Source: Nitrospirales bacterium (GTDB lineage Bacteria > Nitrospirota > Nitrospiria > Nitrospirales > UBA8639). From it: a stretch of 64,000 bases of DNA. The translations under genes were made by a program, and so were the position numbers. Positions within the stretch are counted from its first letter, which is position 1, and each line of letters opens with the position of its first letter. Positions 17,321-26,612 of the stretch are shown here, piece by piece. The notes beneath the pieces were generated by a model, which worked only from the letters and a program-made list of their open reading frames with translations, did no database searches and was not told the origin of the DNA. The stretch covers positions 51,623 to 115,622 of the forward strand of contig JALDRK010000010.1 in assembly GCA_031315915.1 (NCBI GenBank), written 5' to 3'.

Positions 17321-17413
17321 ATGGTTTTGTCTGTTACCTTTCCCGGCCAACTTCCTTTGCCCTTATTAGCCTATCCTTCTGTCAAAACCTACTACTAGCT
17401 CAACAGGGTCGAT

Positions 17414-17889
17414 TCATTTTTCTGCGCACTCTCTAAATTTCTTTAATGACTCAATGGCTTGATTCACTGGAATATCTAGTTTTTTTAAAAGCATGGCCAC
17501 TGCTGATGCGCGCAGCACACCACCGGACTTGAGATAATCCGCATGGCGGTTTATCAATGAACGAACAATTATCCCTCTAAAGTGCTCACTGTCCTCTTTG
17601 GGAAGCAAAAGCATTTTTTTTATTATTATCGAAAAAATAAATCCTACAATAACCCCAACCCCAATCAGCCATCCAAATTTCCAAAAACCATAAATGATCC
17701 CAATTAGGCAAATGACTGAAACTAAAAGTCCAATAGTTACAAATTTTGGCGGAGTGGTAGCGTCTTGTCCCCCCTACCTGTCTTCACATTGCTCAAGGAT
17801 CTTCCAATTGCATGGGTTGCTTCAGTAAATCTCAACATATAGGCAAGATCCACGGAGCCGAGATACATTAGGATTAAATAAAGTGTCAT
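17414..17889 (-). CDS. Small membrane protein, split by a one-base deletion
   Basis: From ATG 17889 (GGGA just upstream) the frame reads MTLYLILMYLGSVDLAYM and so on to a run of six G (minus strand; 17769-17774), where it is lost. One extra G continues into TTPPKFVTIGLLVSVICLIG, a second hydrophobic stretch (WLIGVGVIVGFIFSIII), and a soluble tail ending KKLDIPVNQAIESLKKFREC. The reconstructed protein has about 158 residues and two or three transmembrane segments. Only the last 66 codons remain as an intact ATG frame. No family was recognised. Confidence 0.5.
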
Positions 17890-18014
17890 GTTTCCCTTTT
17901 ATCTAGCTTGACTCACAGCGCTGATTCTGAAAATCGGGTGACGTCTTTACGGAAAGCCTATTTCAGATTTTGCTCCTTTTACTGAGCAGGATTTAATTAT
18001 AGGGGAAATTTCCT

Positions 18015-19844
18015 CTATTCCTGTTTGATGAAGCGGTAAGACACATCAATGAATGATTTCTTCAGGTCCGAGGGAAAGGGAGGCAAAGGGTTGACGGCAT
18101 GGACCGCTTTCAGGGCTGCGGAATCGTATTGATCATTTCCTGAACTTTCATCAATATGAATATTAGAGACTTCTCCAGATAGAGAAAGACGAAATTGGAC
18201 TATGGCGAGTAGATCGTTGGCTTCGTGAGGAGGAGGGACCCATTGATGGTCAATTTTCTCCTCGATCATCTTCAAATAACGATTTGTTCCCGAAGAAGCC
18301 ACGTCAGAAGTCTTCCAAGCCTTGGAAGAATTCTCCATTTTCGAAAAAACTGATTCCGGCATGAACAACATAACTTTGCCGACTCTAGTATTCTTGGGTA
18401 AGAGCGCAGAATCATTCAAACGACTCATAGCGAAGCAGTCCCAATCTTGAGTGTCAGGTAAGTTCACCCTGAATGACAATCCACTGCGCGTTGAAAACCA
18501 TGCAAAGAGTTCGCACTCGCCGACACCGAAGCTCGGCCTTCCCCAGGCTTTGACCATGTCTGAAAGCAGGGCACCTGGTCCAAAGCCATCCGTGGTTTGC
18601 ACTGGCGAATCGGTTGTGACCCTCCAGATTTTGCTTTGATCATTTGGAGTCTCGTCTGAAAATTCGATCATGAGTGATGCCTCACCCAAACGAAGTAAGG
18701 CCGCTGGGGTTGCCATTCCTTCAGACCAATACTTTCCGTAGTGGAGGGACGTACATATATTTTCAAGTTCGGCCAAGGTTTGCCCCGGCCTTACAGGACC
18801 AAGGGAGGTAGTTGTTAGCAATGGAGTCTTGGATGAGCAAAGCGGTGCATGCTTAGTATCAGAGAGCGAAATTTCGTTAGAGACATCATCCTCCACAGGC
18901 CAGCGCTTTTCCGTATATACAGCCGTTTGACTAATGGCATTGCCAGGTGAAACTGATTCGCTAGAGAAGGACGGTGTAGTGGAAAGCTGGCCAATCCGTG
19001 CCCACCTCACCGCTTCAATTCCGCTCGCCTGGCTGTTCCATGACCAGTAGATTCTATCTACTTTTCCAATAATTTTTTCTTTTTTCACAAATCCCCAGAA
19101 ACGGCTATCCAAGCTTTGGTCCCGATTATCCCCCATCACAAAGTAGGAATTAGGAGGAACCGTTAATGGGCCGAGATTATCGCGTGGATTGATGTGACCA
19201 TCAACAATTCCCGGATCGATCCTTTGCGTATAAGCTTCATCCATCAAAGGTTGTCCATTAACCGAAACCTTTTTATCCTGAATCTGAATGGTGTCACCCG
19301 GCATTCCAATGACACGTTTGACAAACGATTTGGTTTCGTCCTCCGGGTACGGAAACACAATAATGTCATAGCGAGATGGAAGCCCAAGTCGATACGCCAA
19401 CTTATCGACAAATATGTGATCGCCAATGAGCAAAGTGGGGAGCATGGCACCAGAGGGGATCTTGTACGATTGCGTCACAAACACTTTGGCGCCAGTGGTC
19501 AAACCCGTTGTACCTGCAAAGGTGATAGCGATTACCAGGAGGTAGATATACCATCGGTTGTAACTTTTTGGGATAAAAGGCGTTGGCTTTCTGGCTAAAC
19601 GAATGGCGTCGATAATTTGATAAATGTAGACACCTATGGGTACGTTAGAAGCAAGCAGAAGAATTGCTGGATTAAAAGGACCTGAATAAATTTGGAGAAG
19701 CGCGAGGAACATTAAATAGGAAAGAAGTTTGAGGAGTATAAAGTACACTCCTCGCTTAGCTTGCCCAAGATAAATGTGCCCTAGTCCGGTGGCAAGAACA
19801 CTCAACAATCCTGTAGAGAGAGGCGAACGTTCAGCATAACGCAT
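18015..19844 (-). CDS. Signal peptidase I-like protein fused to a TonB C-terminal domain
   Basis: 609 residues. The N-terminal 90 residues resemble TM2-type hydrophobic segments (GLGHIYLGQAKRG). After a transmembrane helix (YLLVIAITFAGTT) comes the S26 peptidase domain: KIPSGAMLPTLLIGDHIFV, SFVKRVIGMPGDTI with Lys176, and FVMGDNRDQSLDSRFWG. The residue that should be the catalytic Ser (second Ser of PSGSM) is Ala133, codon GCC. Residues about 290-510 form a linker and an unrecognised globular region. The last 85 residues (KMIEEKIDHQWVPP, VQFRLSLSGEVSNIHI, DSAALKAV) are a TonB/TolA C-terminal fold. Confidence 0.8.
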   Translation of the reverse strand: MRYAERSPLSTGLLSVLATGLGHIYLGQAKRGVYFILLKLLSYLMFLALLQIYSGPFNPAILLLASNVPIGVYIYQIIDAIRLARKPTPFIPKSYNRWYIYLLVIAITFAGTTGLTTGAKVFVTQSYKIPSGAMLPTLLIGDHIFVDKLAYRLGLPSRYDIIVFPYPEDETKSFVKRVIGMPGDTIQIQDKKVSVNGQPLMDEAYTQRIDPGIVDGHINPRDNLGPLTVPPNSYFVMGDNRDQSLDSRFWGFVKKEKIIGKVDRIYWSWNSQASGIEAVRWARIGQLSTTPSFSSESVSPGNAISQTAVYTEKRWPVEDDVSNEISLSDTKHAPLCSSKTPLLTTTSLGPVRPGQTLAELENICTSLHYGKYWSEGMATPAALLRLGEASLMIEFSDETPNDQSKIWRVTTDSPVQTTDGFGPGALLSDMVKAWGRPSFGVGECELFAWFSTRSGLSFRVNLPDTQDWDCFAMSRLNDSALLPKNTRVGKVMLFMPESVFSKMENSSKAWKTSDVASSGTNRYLKMIEEKIDHQWVPPPHEANDLLAIVQFRLSLSGEVSNIHIDESSGNDQYDSAALKAVHAVNPLPPFPSDLKKSFIDVSYRFIKQE

Positions 19845-20002
19845 TGGGGTTATCCCCGGACACTAACATGGGTAAAAACACAAGATAAGCAAATAAATAG
19901 ATGGTAAGGGCTCACATAGATTGCTCCCAAATTTAAAGGGGCAAGGATGTGCTGTTACTCTACTCAATCCATCATAAAAAGCAACAATTACTGCAACAAG
20001 GA

Positions 20003-20323
20003 ATGCACCACTTAACTGAGCAGGAACTGGCAGCGGCCGAGACCGCCTGGAATAGTGGCAATGATGGGAAGGCCCGCGTGTGTGTGAGACGGGCCGTGGC
20101 GATTGCCGATGCGACTTGGTTAGCGACTCAATCTGACCAACCCTTTCGCGGGGATGCCATGGCGCATCTTCGACGGATTCGGCAGGACCTTTCTCTCCCG
20201 GGTTCCGTCCGCGAAGCTGCCAAACGTTTGAGTACGGCAGTCCACCAGAAGGATGCTGCCCCCTTCTCAAAAGATCCCATCGGCGACGCCAGGATCATTA
20301 TCATCCACCTCTTCACTCTTTAG
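20003..20323 (+). CDS. Small helical protein, paralogue 1
   Basis: 106 residues from ATG 20003 (an in-frame start at 19949 is also possible). It shares with the gene at 22033 the blocks ELAAAETAW, GNDGKARVC, RRAVAIAD, FRGDAMAHLRRI, QDLSLP and the tail KDPIGDA. The regular helical pattern and conserved Arg/Cys suggest a small cytoplasmic helical bundle. No known family could be named. The two copies flank the Sel1-repeat gene. Confidence 0.6.
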   Translation: MHHLTEQELAAAETAWNSGNDGKARVCVRRAVAIADATWLATQSDQPFRGDAMAHLRRIRQDLSLPGSVREAAKRLSTAVHQKDAAPFSKDPIGDARIIIIHLFTL

Positions 20324-20395
20324 AAATTTTGCTTTCGAGGTCCTGGCTTCTCCGAGACGGATGCCATAGAACTCGGTGATCCCCCGCGTCAGAGC

Positions 20396-21715
20396 TCAAC
20401 AAGGATGGGTGTCGCTCCCCCGACAGGAACCCCGGTAGGGATCGTAGCGATAGCCGCCGTTGTTGTAACAGGAGCCCCCGCTGGAACTGCCCCCGGTTCC
20501 TTCGCAGGCGCCGCCACCACCGCTCGATGAACCCCAATTGCGTAGCGCCTCAGCCTCCAGCTCGCCATAACGTTTGGCCAACCAGGTGGTGCGCTCTTTT
20601 GAGTTCCGGAAGGTGATTTCTCTGGGATCGATACACACGCCGAAGAACTTTTCACGCTCCCAATCGCTGCGATAGCCCGTGCAGTTCGAGGGCTTGCGAA
20701 GGTACATCGCAAACCATCGCGCATAGGGATTGTCCTGGTCGGAGGCCTTGTCGAACCAGGCAATGGCCTTGGCCCGATCCATCGGCACGGCCATGCCGAA
20801 CAGATACAGGCGCCCCACGCAGTTGAGTCCTAACGGATGCACCTGGGCGGCGGACTTCTCGCACCATCGACGCATTTCCGCCCAGTTCTCCGGCACGCCT
20901 TCGCCCTCCTCATAGGCAAATCCGAGCTGGGCCTGACCGGCGGGATTTCCTTTTTCGGCGGCCACGCGGAAGAACCGTGCGGCTTCCTTGAGATCGCGCT
21001 CCACACCGAGGCCTTGCGCATAGTGCTGGCCGAGGGCCACCGTAGCGTCCGTGTTCCCGAGGTCGGAAGCCTGGCGATAGAGGCGCAGGCTCGTGGCATA
21101 ATCCTTCTTGCCATACGCCGCGAAGGCGGAGATCGCAAGGTCTCCGCCTGGAGCTTCACAAGCCCCCCTGGCGATGAGCGCCAGCTCCTTCTTCGCATCC
21201 ATGCTGCCGGCCGCTGCCGCCTTTTCCAGCCAGTTTCGTGCTTTCGTGTTATCGATCTTCACCCCTTTGCCGGTGGTGTAGAGACGGTAAAGGTTGAACA
21301 TGCCGTCGGCAGCGCCGAGTTTCGCGGCACGCTCATACAGTTGCCACGCTTTTTGAACGTCGGCGGCCACGCCATGCCCCTTTTCGAATTGATAGGCCAA
21401 TGCCACCATGGCTCCTGTATGGCCTTGATCAGCCGCCGCTGCATACCATTGCGCGGCGCGTGCCGGATCGCGAGGCAGGGGACTCGGTTGAAACCAATAC
21501 CCCAGTGCGATGCAGTACTGTTCTGCGGGATTGCGTGTCTGCGGAGGTGGTGCACCCTTCTTGAGTGTTTTGAGGTAACCCAATTGACAGGCCCGTTGAT
21601 CTTCACGCACGCCGGCAGCGGCAGGAAGAGAGGCAGTCAGCAGTGCCGCCAACACCAGGCCAAAGCCTACTCTGGTTGCGAGGCCTCTTCGTGTGCTCCA
21701 GCATTGAGCCAGCAT
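20396..21715 (-). CDS. Secreted Sel1-repeat (TPR-like) protein
   Basis: 439 residues. A signal peptide (RVGFGLVLAALLTASLPAAAG) precedes at least six Sel1 repeats of about 36 residues, such as AAQWYAAAADQGHTGAMVAL, GVKIDNTKARNWLEKAAAAG and EAARFFRVAAEKGNPAGQAQ. The C-terminal about 60 residues are rich in Gly, Ser, Tyr and Cys. Sel1 proteins act as periplasmic scaffolds. ATG 21715 is chosen; a GTG at 21751 is in frame. It is flanked by the paralogous pair on the opposite strand. Confidence 0.8.
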   Translation of the reverse strand: MLAQCWSTRRGLATRVGFGLVLAALLTASLPAAAGVREDQRACQLGYLKTLKKGAPPPQTRNPAEQYCIALGYWFQPSPLPRDPARAAQWYAAAADQGHTGAMVALAYQFEKGHGVAADVQKAWQLYERAAKLGAADGMFNLYRLYTTGKGVKIDNTKARNWLEKAAAAGSMDAKKELALIARGACEAPGGDLAISAFAAYGKKDYATSLRLYRQASDLGNTDATVALGQHYAQGLGVERDLKEAARFFRVAAEKGNPAGQAQLGFAYEEGEGVPENWAEMRRWCEKSAAQVHPLGLNCVGRLYLFGMAVPMDRAKAIAWFDKASDQDNPYARWFAMYLRKPSNCTGYRSDWEREKFFGVCIDPREITFRNSKERTTWLAKRYGELEAEALRNWGSSSGGGGACEGTGGSSSGGSCYNNGGYRYDPYRGSCRGSDTHPC

Positions 21716-22032
21716 GGTCGGCAAGTCCTGGGGGGAAGTAGACTTGGGCACTGTGAATTTGAGAGAGGAAAGTCTACTGCTCGTTTGAAAATGGTGTCAA
21801 ACATCTTTCGGGCAACAGGCACGTCGCCCTGGATGGTTTCATTCCGGGAAGGAAAAATTTACCGGTATTCATGTTGTCCTGACTATAGATGAAACCGTTT
21901 TTCATTTACTCGCCAGCCGGTCACTTCTGAACTTGTTCAAGGGAGAAGAAAAGAGGTATGAAGTGGGTGGCAATTCCCCCCTGACTCAAGGAAAAGGAGC
22001 GATCAGACTCAAACATCAATGTGGCAATTTGC
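21716..22032. other. Intergenic region
   Basis: No open frame with supporting features and no convincing hairpin was seen. It separates the Sel1 gene from paralogue 2 and presumably holds divergent promoters. Confidence 0.3.
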
Positions 22033-22359
22033 ATGAGCATTACAGATCTGATCAAACGAGAACTTGCGGCAGCTGAGACGGCATGGAAAACCGGCAATGA
22101 TGGGAAGGCACGGGTTTGCGCGCGACGGGCCGTGGCGATTGCCGATGAGGTCTGGCTGGAAAATAGATCAGACCAAACCTTTCGCGGGGATGCCATGGCG
22201 CATCTTCGACGGATTCAGCAGGACCTTTCTCTCCCGGTTTCCGTCTGCGAAGCGGCGGAGCGTTTGAGTACGGCGGTCACTCAGAAAGACTCTGCGCCGT
22301 TTTCCACAGACCCCATTGGCGACGCCGGAATCATCATCGGCCACCTCACCGTATCCTAA
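22033..22359 (+). CDS. Small helical protein, paralogue 2
   Basis: 108 residues (MSITDLIKRELAAAETAW onward). Highly similar at DNA and protein level to the gene at 20003, including GNDGKARVCARRAVAIAD and FRGDAMAHLRRIQQDLSLP. Function unknown. The likeness is high enough that a recent duplication is the simplest explanation, with the Sel1 gene between the copies in the opposite orientation. Confidence 0.6.
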   Translation: MSITDLIKRELAAAETAWKTGNDGKARVCARRAVAIADEVWLENRSDQTFRGDAMAHLRRIQQDLSLPVSVCEAAERLSTAVTQKDSAPFSTDPIGDAGIIIGHLTVS

Positions 22360-22450
22360 CATTCGCATAATCGCTTATCCTCACATAAATGGATGTTGGA
22401 AAAGTGCGATTATAGTGATAGCATTTTTTCACTCCCTCCGGGAGGCTGTT

Positions 22451-22684
22451 ATGGCGCAGATTTTGATTCGGCAACTCGACGATAAAGTTGTAGCTCGACT
22501 GAAGAAACGGGCTCAAGAACATGGTCGCTCCCTCGAATCGGAGGTGAGGATGATTCTCGAAGAAGCGGTACCGGATTATGAGGGAGCATGGAAACGCATC
22601 GAACGGTTTCACAAGAGATTAAAAAAGTCTGGTCGGTCATTCAGCGATAGTACCGAACTGATCCGGGAGGATCGTAACCGGTGA
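22451..22684 (+). CDS. FitA/VapB-like ribbon-helix-helix antitoxin
   Basis: 77 residues. ILIRQLDDKVVARLKKRAQE and GRSLESEVRMILEEAV form the RHH fold of FitA-like antitoxins. The C-terminal tail (SDSTELIREDRNR) would contact the toxin. GGAGG precedes ATG 22451 at good distance. The gene ends in a four-base GTGA overlap with the decayed vapC. Confidence 0.85.
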   Translation: MAQILIRQLDDKVVARLKKRAQEHGRSLESEVRMILEEAVPDYEGAWKRIERFHKRLKKSGRSFSDSTELIREDRNR

Positions 22685-22995
22685 CGGGCTATGTGATTGA
22701 TGCGAGTGTGGCGATCAAATGGTTTATTCCTGAGATTCATTCGGATGCTGCGCGGCATGTCAGCCCGATACAGGCCCCGCTTCACGTTCCGGATTTTATT
22801 CGGCTGAAGGTTGCAGTCGAGCTTGGGAAATAGATTCGACGCAAAGAACTCACAAGGGATGAAGGCGATCTTATACTCAAAGAATTCAGTCAGCTCCTGC
22901 TCAAATACCACCCCGATGAATGGCTCATTCCCGCAGGCTATACGCTGGCCCTTTTGACTCTCACTTCCTTTTTCAAAGGAGGAGTCTTGTTTTGA
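22681..22995 (+). pseudogene. vapC: Decayed VapC PIN-domain toxin
   Basis: The frame from GTG 22681 starts with the PIN motif YVIDASVAIKWFIPE but meets TAG at 22831 (codon 51), where a Lys is expected. The second catalytic Glu of the usual LLxLEVAN block is Lys here (FIRLKVAVEL). After the TAG the frame resumes as IRRKELTRDEGDLILKEF, then loses the C-terminal half with the last acidic residues. Several independent changes make this a true pseudogene. The antitoxin upstream is intact. Confidence 0.75.
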
Positions 22996-23062
22996 ATCAG
23001 GGAAGAATTACCGGCAGACGAGTCGGACCCAGCGCCAATAAACCAGGCAAACGACACCGACT

Positions 23063-23275
23063 TTACGGAGAGACCTCGACGTATTCGACTTGGCTGCTGG
23101 GGAGGGGTACTGGAATACCGTCAGCTTTGAGCCCTTCGATATGAACCTCGATAGCTTCGCGGATAAGGGATTCGGTTTCCGCCACTGTGTGGCCGGTGGC
23201 GATGCAGCCCGGCAAATCCGGTACATACGCCGCAAAATTTGAGATTGATTTTTCAATGACTATGGCGTATCGCAT
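23063..23275 (-). CDS. hicB: HicB-type antitoxin
   Basis: 70 residues. YAIVIEKSISNFAAYVPDLPGC and ATGHTVAETESLIREAIEVHIEGL are the HicB partial RNase H-like fold. It lacks an added HTH domain and so is a short HicB form. It follows hicA by one base in the same direction and neutralises HicA. Confidence 0.9.
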   Translation of the reverse strand: MRYAIVIEKSISNFAAYVPDLPGCIATGHTVAETESLIREAIEVHIEGLKADGIPVPLPSSQVEYVEVSP

Positions 23276-23276
23276 T

Positions 23277-23474
23277 CTACTCTGCTCCCTTTTTCCAGTC
23301 GGCTTGTTTAAAGATACTATTCAATGTTCCAGGAGGCAAGTCATCACTGGGTTTGCCTGCCAAAGTTACCCGCCCTGGCTTGGTCGGGTGCTTAAATTGT
23401 TTGTGACTTCCTTTCGTGGCAACGAGGAACCAGCCATCTTCCCGCAGCATGACTAATACATCAGACACTTTCAC
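23277..23474 (-). CDS. hicA: HicA-type mRNA interferase toxin
   Basis: 65 residues with a double-stranded RNA-binding-like fold: MKVSDVLVMLREDGWFLVAT, then GSHKQFKHPTKPG carrying the catalytic His, and the C-terminal GTLNSIFKQADW. It cleaves mRNA when free. The toxin-first order is the usual hicAB arrangement. The gene looks intact, unlike the HepT and VapC toxins nearby. Confidence 0.9.
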   Translation of the reverse strand: MKVSDVLVMLREDGWFLVATKGSHKQFKHPTKPGRVTLAGKPSDDLPPGTLNSIFKQADWKKGAE

Positions 23475-23604
23475 GGGGAAAGGTTACCCCAATTGATGAG
23501 TGGAATGCATCCTTGTACCCTGCAGTGGCAGTACGGAGATAAAGACTTGAATTTTTTATCCCCACATTCCCGATGAATTCTGGTTTGGAAGATACTCTAA
23601 AAAT

Positions 23605-24288
23605 CTATCGCCGGACGAGGCGGAGCCAGCGCCAGAGATTTACGAGGCCGAATAGGGCCGACGCCAGGTAGGTGAGGGCGGCGGCTTTGAGGATGCGCCG
23701 TGCTCCGTCCATATCTTTTGGATGGAGATACCCGCCTTCCTCCAGAATGGGTAATGCCCGGCGGAAACTGGCATTCCACTCCACAGGTAACGTCACGAGA
23801 TGCACCAGGGCACTGATGCTCATGGTGCCCAGCGCCGCGAACAGAACGGCGACTCCCACCGCGGGAACCCTGAGAACACCTGCCACGATGGGCAAACCCA
23901 GCATGAGATAGGACCCCACTTTTTCCGCCTTTTGGGCGACGCGCACAAGATCGGCCCGGTCCTTCAAGAGTTTATAGCCCTCATAATCCTGCAGCGCATG
24001 TCCCACTTCATGGGCGGCCACCACAGCCGCGGTCAGCGACTTACCTTTGTAATGTGCCGGGGACAATCCGACGAGTTTGGTTTCCGGGTTATAATGATCG
24101 CCGATCGGCGTGGGTTCCACGCGCACATGTTGGAGGCCGAATCGATTCAGGAGATGTCGCGCCAGCTCTCCGCCGGTTCCGGGCAGGTCTTCCCGTTCCT
24201 GCCGGTATTGGCGGAACACCCACCACACCCACAGTTGCGGGCCGAACACGATGCCGATGAATAGGATGAAGAAAAGGATCAAGCGCAT
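23605..24288 (-). CDS. YugP-type neutral zinc metallopeptidase
   Basis: 227 residues. An N-terminal membrane helix (LILFFILFIGIVFGPQLWV) precedes the zinc motif HEVGHALQ, after which a further two or three hydrophobic segments follow (SYLMLGLPIVAGVL, AVGVAVLFAALGTMS). This matches the YugP/Zn_peptidase_2 family of membrane-bound peptidases. Substrates are unknown. It lies downstream of selO on the same strand. Confidence 0.85.
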   Translation of the reverse strand: MRLILFFILFIGIVFGPQLWVWWVFRQYRQEREDLPGTGGELARHLLNRFGLQHVRVEPTPIGDHYNPETKLVGLSPAHYKGKSLTAAVVAAHEVGHALQDYEGYKLLKDRADLVRVAQKAEKVGSYLMLGLPIVAGVLRVPAVGVAVLFAALGTMSISALVHLVTLPVEWNASFRRALPILEEGGYLHPKDMDGARRILKAAALTYLASALFGLVNLWRWLRLVRR

Positions 24289-24391
24289 GGGATTATTCGA
24301 TCAAGCACTTAAAGCGGAAAGAGAGACAAGTTGGGTATCCTTACCCCATCCTCTCCGTGCCACGCCAAATTTCTTGTTTAACCGTTTTTCG

Positions 24392-25864
24392 TTATGAAGA
24401 GCAGGAGACGATAATCGCCGGCTCGCCTGGAGGCGGAGGTGCGGCATAGGCTTCCATGCCGGGTTGTTCGGTAAAGGGATGGCTCAGGAGGTATAATAAG
24501 TGGTCTATTTCCGAATAATCCTTCTTCTGAACCGCTTGCGTGATTGCCTGCTGCGCCAGATGGTTCCGGAGGACGTATTTGGGATTCACGCTGTTCATTT
24601 TCATCGAGCGTTCGGCATCATTGCTTTTTTCGGCCTGAAGCCGTTCCCGATACCGTACAGTCCAATCGTCAAACGCTTCCCGGTGCAGGAAATGGTCTCG
24701 TAATTCCGAAGGCGCTGTAGGATTTTCCTGCCGAACGCTTCCCAACGCCCTGAAAATGTTGGTGTAATCCGCCCGGCTGGAATCCATAAGATTCAACAAA
24801 TCGGTCACGAGCTTGTCATCTCCCGCGTGGGTTTCGAGCAGTCCCAGCTTGCTACTCATCAATTCGGCATATTTTCCCAGCATGGCTTTTTCATACACTT
24901 CCGGGGCGGCATTCACGTCGGCCTCTCCCACGAACGGCGACAGGGCTCGGGCCAGCGCGCGGATATTCCAATAGCCGATGTCTGGTTGGTTCTGGAAGGA
25001 ATACCGCCCGCGATGGTCTGAATGATTGCAGATGAAGGTGGGATCGTAGCGTTCCATGAATCCGAATGGGCCATAATCCAGCGTTATTCCGAGTATGGAC
25101 ATATTGTCGGTATTCAAGACGCCGTGAGCCCAGCCCACGGCCTGCCAGTGGGCCACGAGCTGCCCGGTACGGACGGCCACTTCATGCAGCAACCCGGCAT
25201 ACGGATTTTCCGATTCCGCCAAATGCGGGTAATGATATTCGATCACATAGTCCGCCAGCATTTTGAGATATTCGTGCTGGCGCCGATAGTAAAACACTTC
25301 AAAGCTGCCGAACCGCACATGGGTGGGCGCCATCCGGAGCAGCATGGCTCCCGGTTCCGGCGATTCCCGCCAGACGATTTCCTCACCGGCCACAATACAC
25401 AAACTTCTTGTGGTGGGAATGCCCAATCCATGCATGGCTTCGCCGCACAGATATTCCCGTATGGTCGAGCGCATCACGGCACGGCCATCCCCATCCCGTG
25501 AAAATCGCGTCAGACCCGCACCTTTGAGTTGCAGCTCCCACCGCTCGCCTTTTTGGTTGCGCACTTCGCCCAGCAGAATGGCCCGTCCGTCACCCAGTTG
25601 CGGCACGTAATGCCCGAATTGATGCCCGGCATACAACATGGCAATGGGGTCACTGCCCGGCAACAGTTTTGCCCCGCAGAAATATTCGGCAAATTCGGGA
25701 TGCGTGAATTCCTTGGGATCTAAATCGAGAAGATCTGCAGCGGCGGAATTGACGCTGACGACATGCGGATTCGGAAAGGGCGTCGGCTTTACCCGCTCAT
25801 AAAAGACTTCCGGCAGGCGCGTATAGGAATTGTCAAACCGTAATTCATCTAGACCAGTCATCAT
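24392..25864 (-). CDS. selO: Protein adenylyltransferase SelO (YdiU)
   Basis: 490 residues. SelO pseudokinases transfer AMP from ATP to Ser/Thr/Tyr of redox proteins. Diagnostic blocks are MLYAGHQFGHYVPQLGDGRA, LQLKGAGLTRFSRDGDGRAV, GVLNTDNMSILG and DYGPFGFMERYDP. The C-terminus ends VSCSS, with the conserved redox Cys that is selenocysteine in animals. The ATG pair at 25864/25861 gives the standard N-terminus; a TTG at 25936 would extend it. Confidence 0.95.
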   Translation of the reverse strand: MMTGLDELRFDNSYTRLPEVFYERVKPTPFPNPHVVSVNSAAADLLDLDPKEFTHPEFAEYFCGAKLLPGSDPIAMLYAGHQFGHYVPQLGDGRAILLGEVRNQKGERWELQLKGAGLTRFSRDGDGRAVMRSTIREYLCGEAMHGLGIPTTRSLCIVAGEEIVWRESPEPGAMLLRMAPTHVRFGSFEVFYYRRQHEYLKMLADYVIEYHYPHLAESENPYAGLLHEVAVRTGQLVAHWQAVGWAHGVLNTDNMSILGITLDYGPFGFMERYDPTFICNHSDHRGRYSFQNQPDIGYWNIRALARALSPFVGEADVNAAPEVYEKAMLGKYAELMSSKLGLLETHAGDDKLVTDLLNLMDSSRADYTNIFRALGSVRQENPTAPSELRDHFLHREAFDDWTVRYRERLQAEKSNDAERSMKMNSVNPKYVLRNHLAQQAITQAVQKKDYSEIDHLLYLLSHPFTEQPGMEAYAAPPPPGEPAIIVSCSS

Positions 25865-26177
25865 CGTTTCATTATGGGTGAGCCCACTCAATGTGGGCAA
25901 CCGATGACCGAGCTGTGGAACAAAATCGCTCCACAATCATCATTGTTTTTAATTTTTGAAAAATCCGGCTGTATCTCTTTTGATGCAACCTGTATCTAAT
26001 AATCTCTATTTTCTTGCTTCCACTTGGGAAATTCCTAGCAAAACCCTTTGTTTTTCACAAACTTCCAACTGTCATTCTGGATGGTGTAATTCTTGCTGTT
26101 CCTTAAATGTATGTATCACGGAATTCCCCCTTCACACAAAATTATCCCGTTTTCAATGGAAGGGATCTGGTGATGTC
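25865..26177. other. Intergenic region
   Basis: An AT-rich stretch between selO and a short plus-strand gene. An open frame from 25956 runs into that gene, but the part before 26178 lacks a start signal or recognisable protein. No hairpin was seen. Confidence 0.3.
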
Positions 26178-26378
26178 ATGATTAAAATTTGCGCATGGTG
26201 TCGACAGGATGGTCAGTCAGGAATTATGGAGAATTCGAGTCTCCATTCGGATGCACCGGTCTCTCATGGCATCTGTCGGTACCATGAACTTCGATTGCGC
26301 CTTCAATACCGCCGAACACTGTTGCAATCGGCTTTTCTCGCGAATGGACGGGGCGCACATGCTCCTGCCCACCGCTAA
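26178..26378 (+). CDS. Short Cys-rich protein
   Basis: 66 residues starting MIKICAWCRQDG. The CAWC pair and a later SHGICRYH give a CxxC...HxxC set that resembles the zinc-knuckle tag seen in small response-regulator-associated proteins of this type (CAWCxxx...SHGICxxC). The second half is basic. Expression and function are uncertain. Confidence 0.4.
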   Translation: MIKICAWCRQDGQSGIMENSSLHSDAPVSHGICRYHELRLRLQYRRTLLQSAFLANGRGAHAPAHR

Positions 26379-26612
26379 CTACCCGCCTTCATCGCCAACC
26401 GGATTGCAATACCTGCATGGGTTTCCGACCTCATTTTTCTCAAACGCCAAGCCTTCGAACCGTGCATACAGGACTTCGAACTTCGCGGAATAGGTCTTCT
26501 CAAGGGAAGAACATTCTCCCCTAATATGCGAACTTCATCCATGCGTTCCTTCGAAACGGTCGCTTGGAACTTTCAAGTGTGAGGAAGGAAAAGATGAGAA
26601 CTCTGCGCTCGA

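Noticed and set aside
12108..22833. TAG reassigned to an amino acid
   Set aside because: TAG ends well-defined genes in this window, and the VapC copy shows other damage, so general recoding is unlikely.
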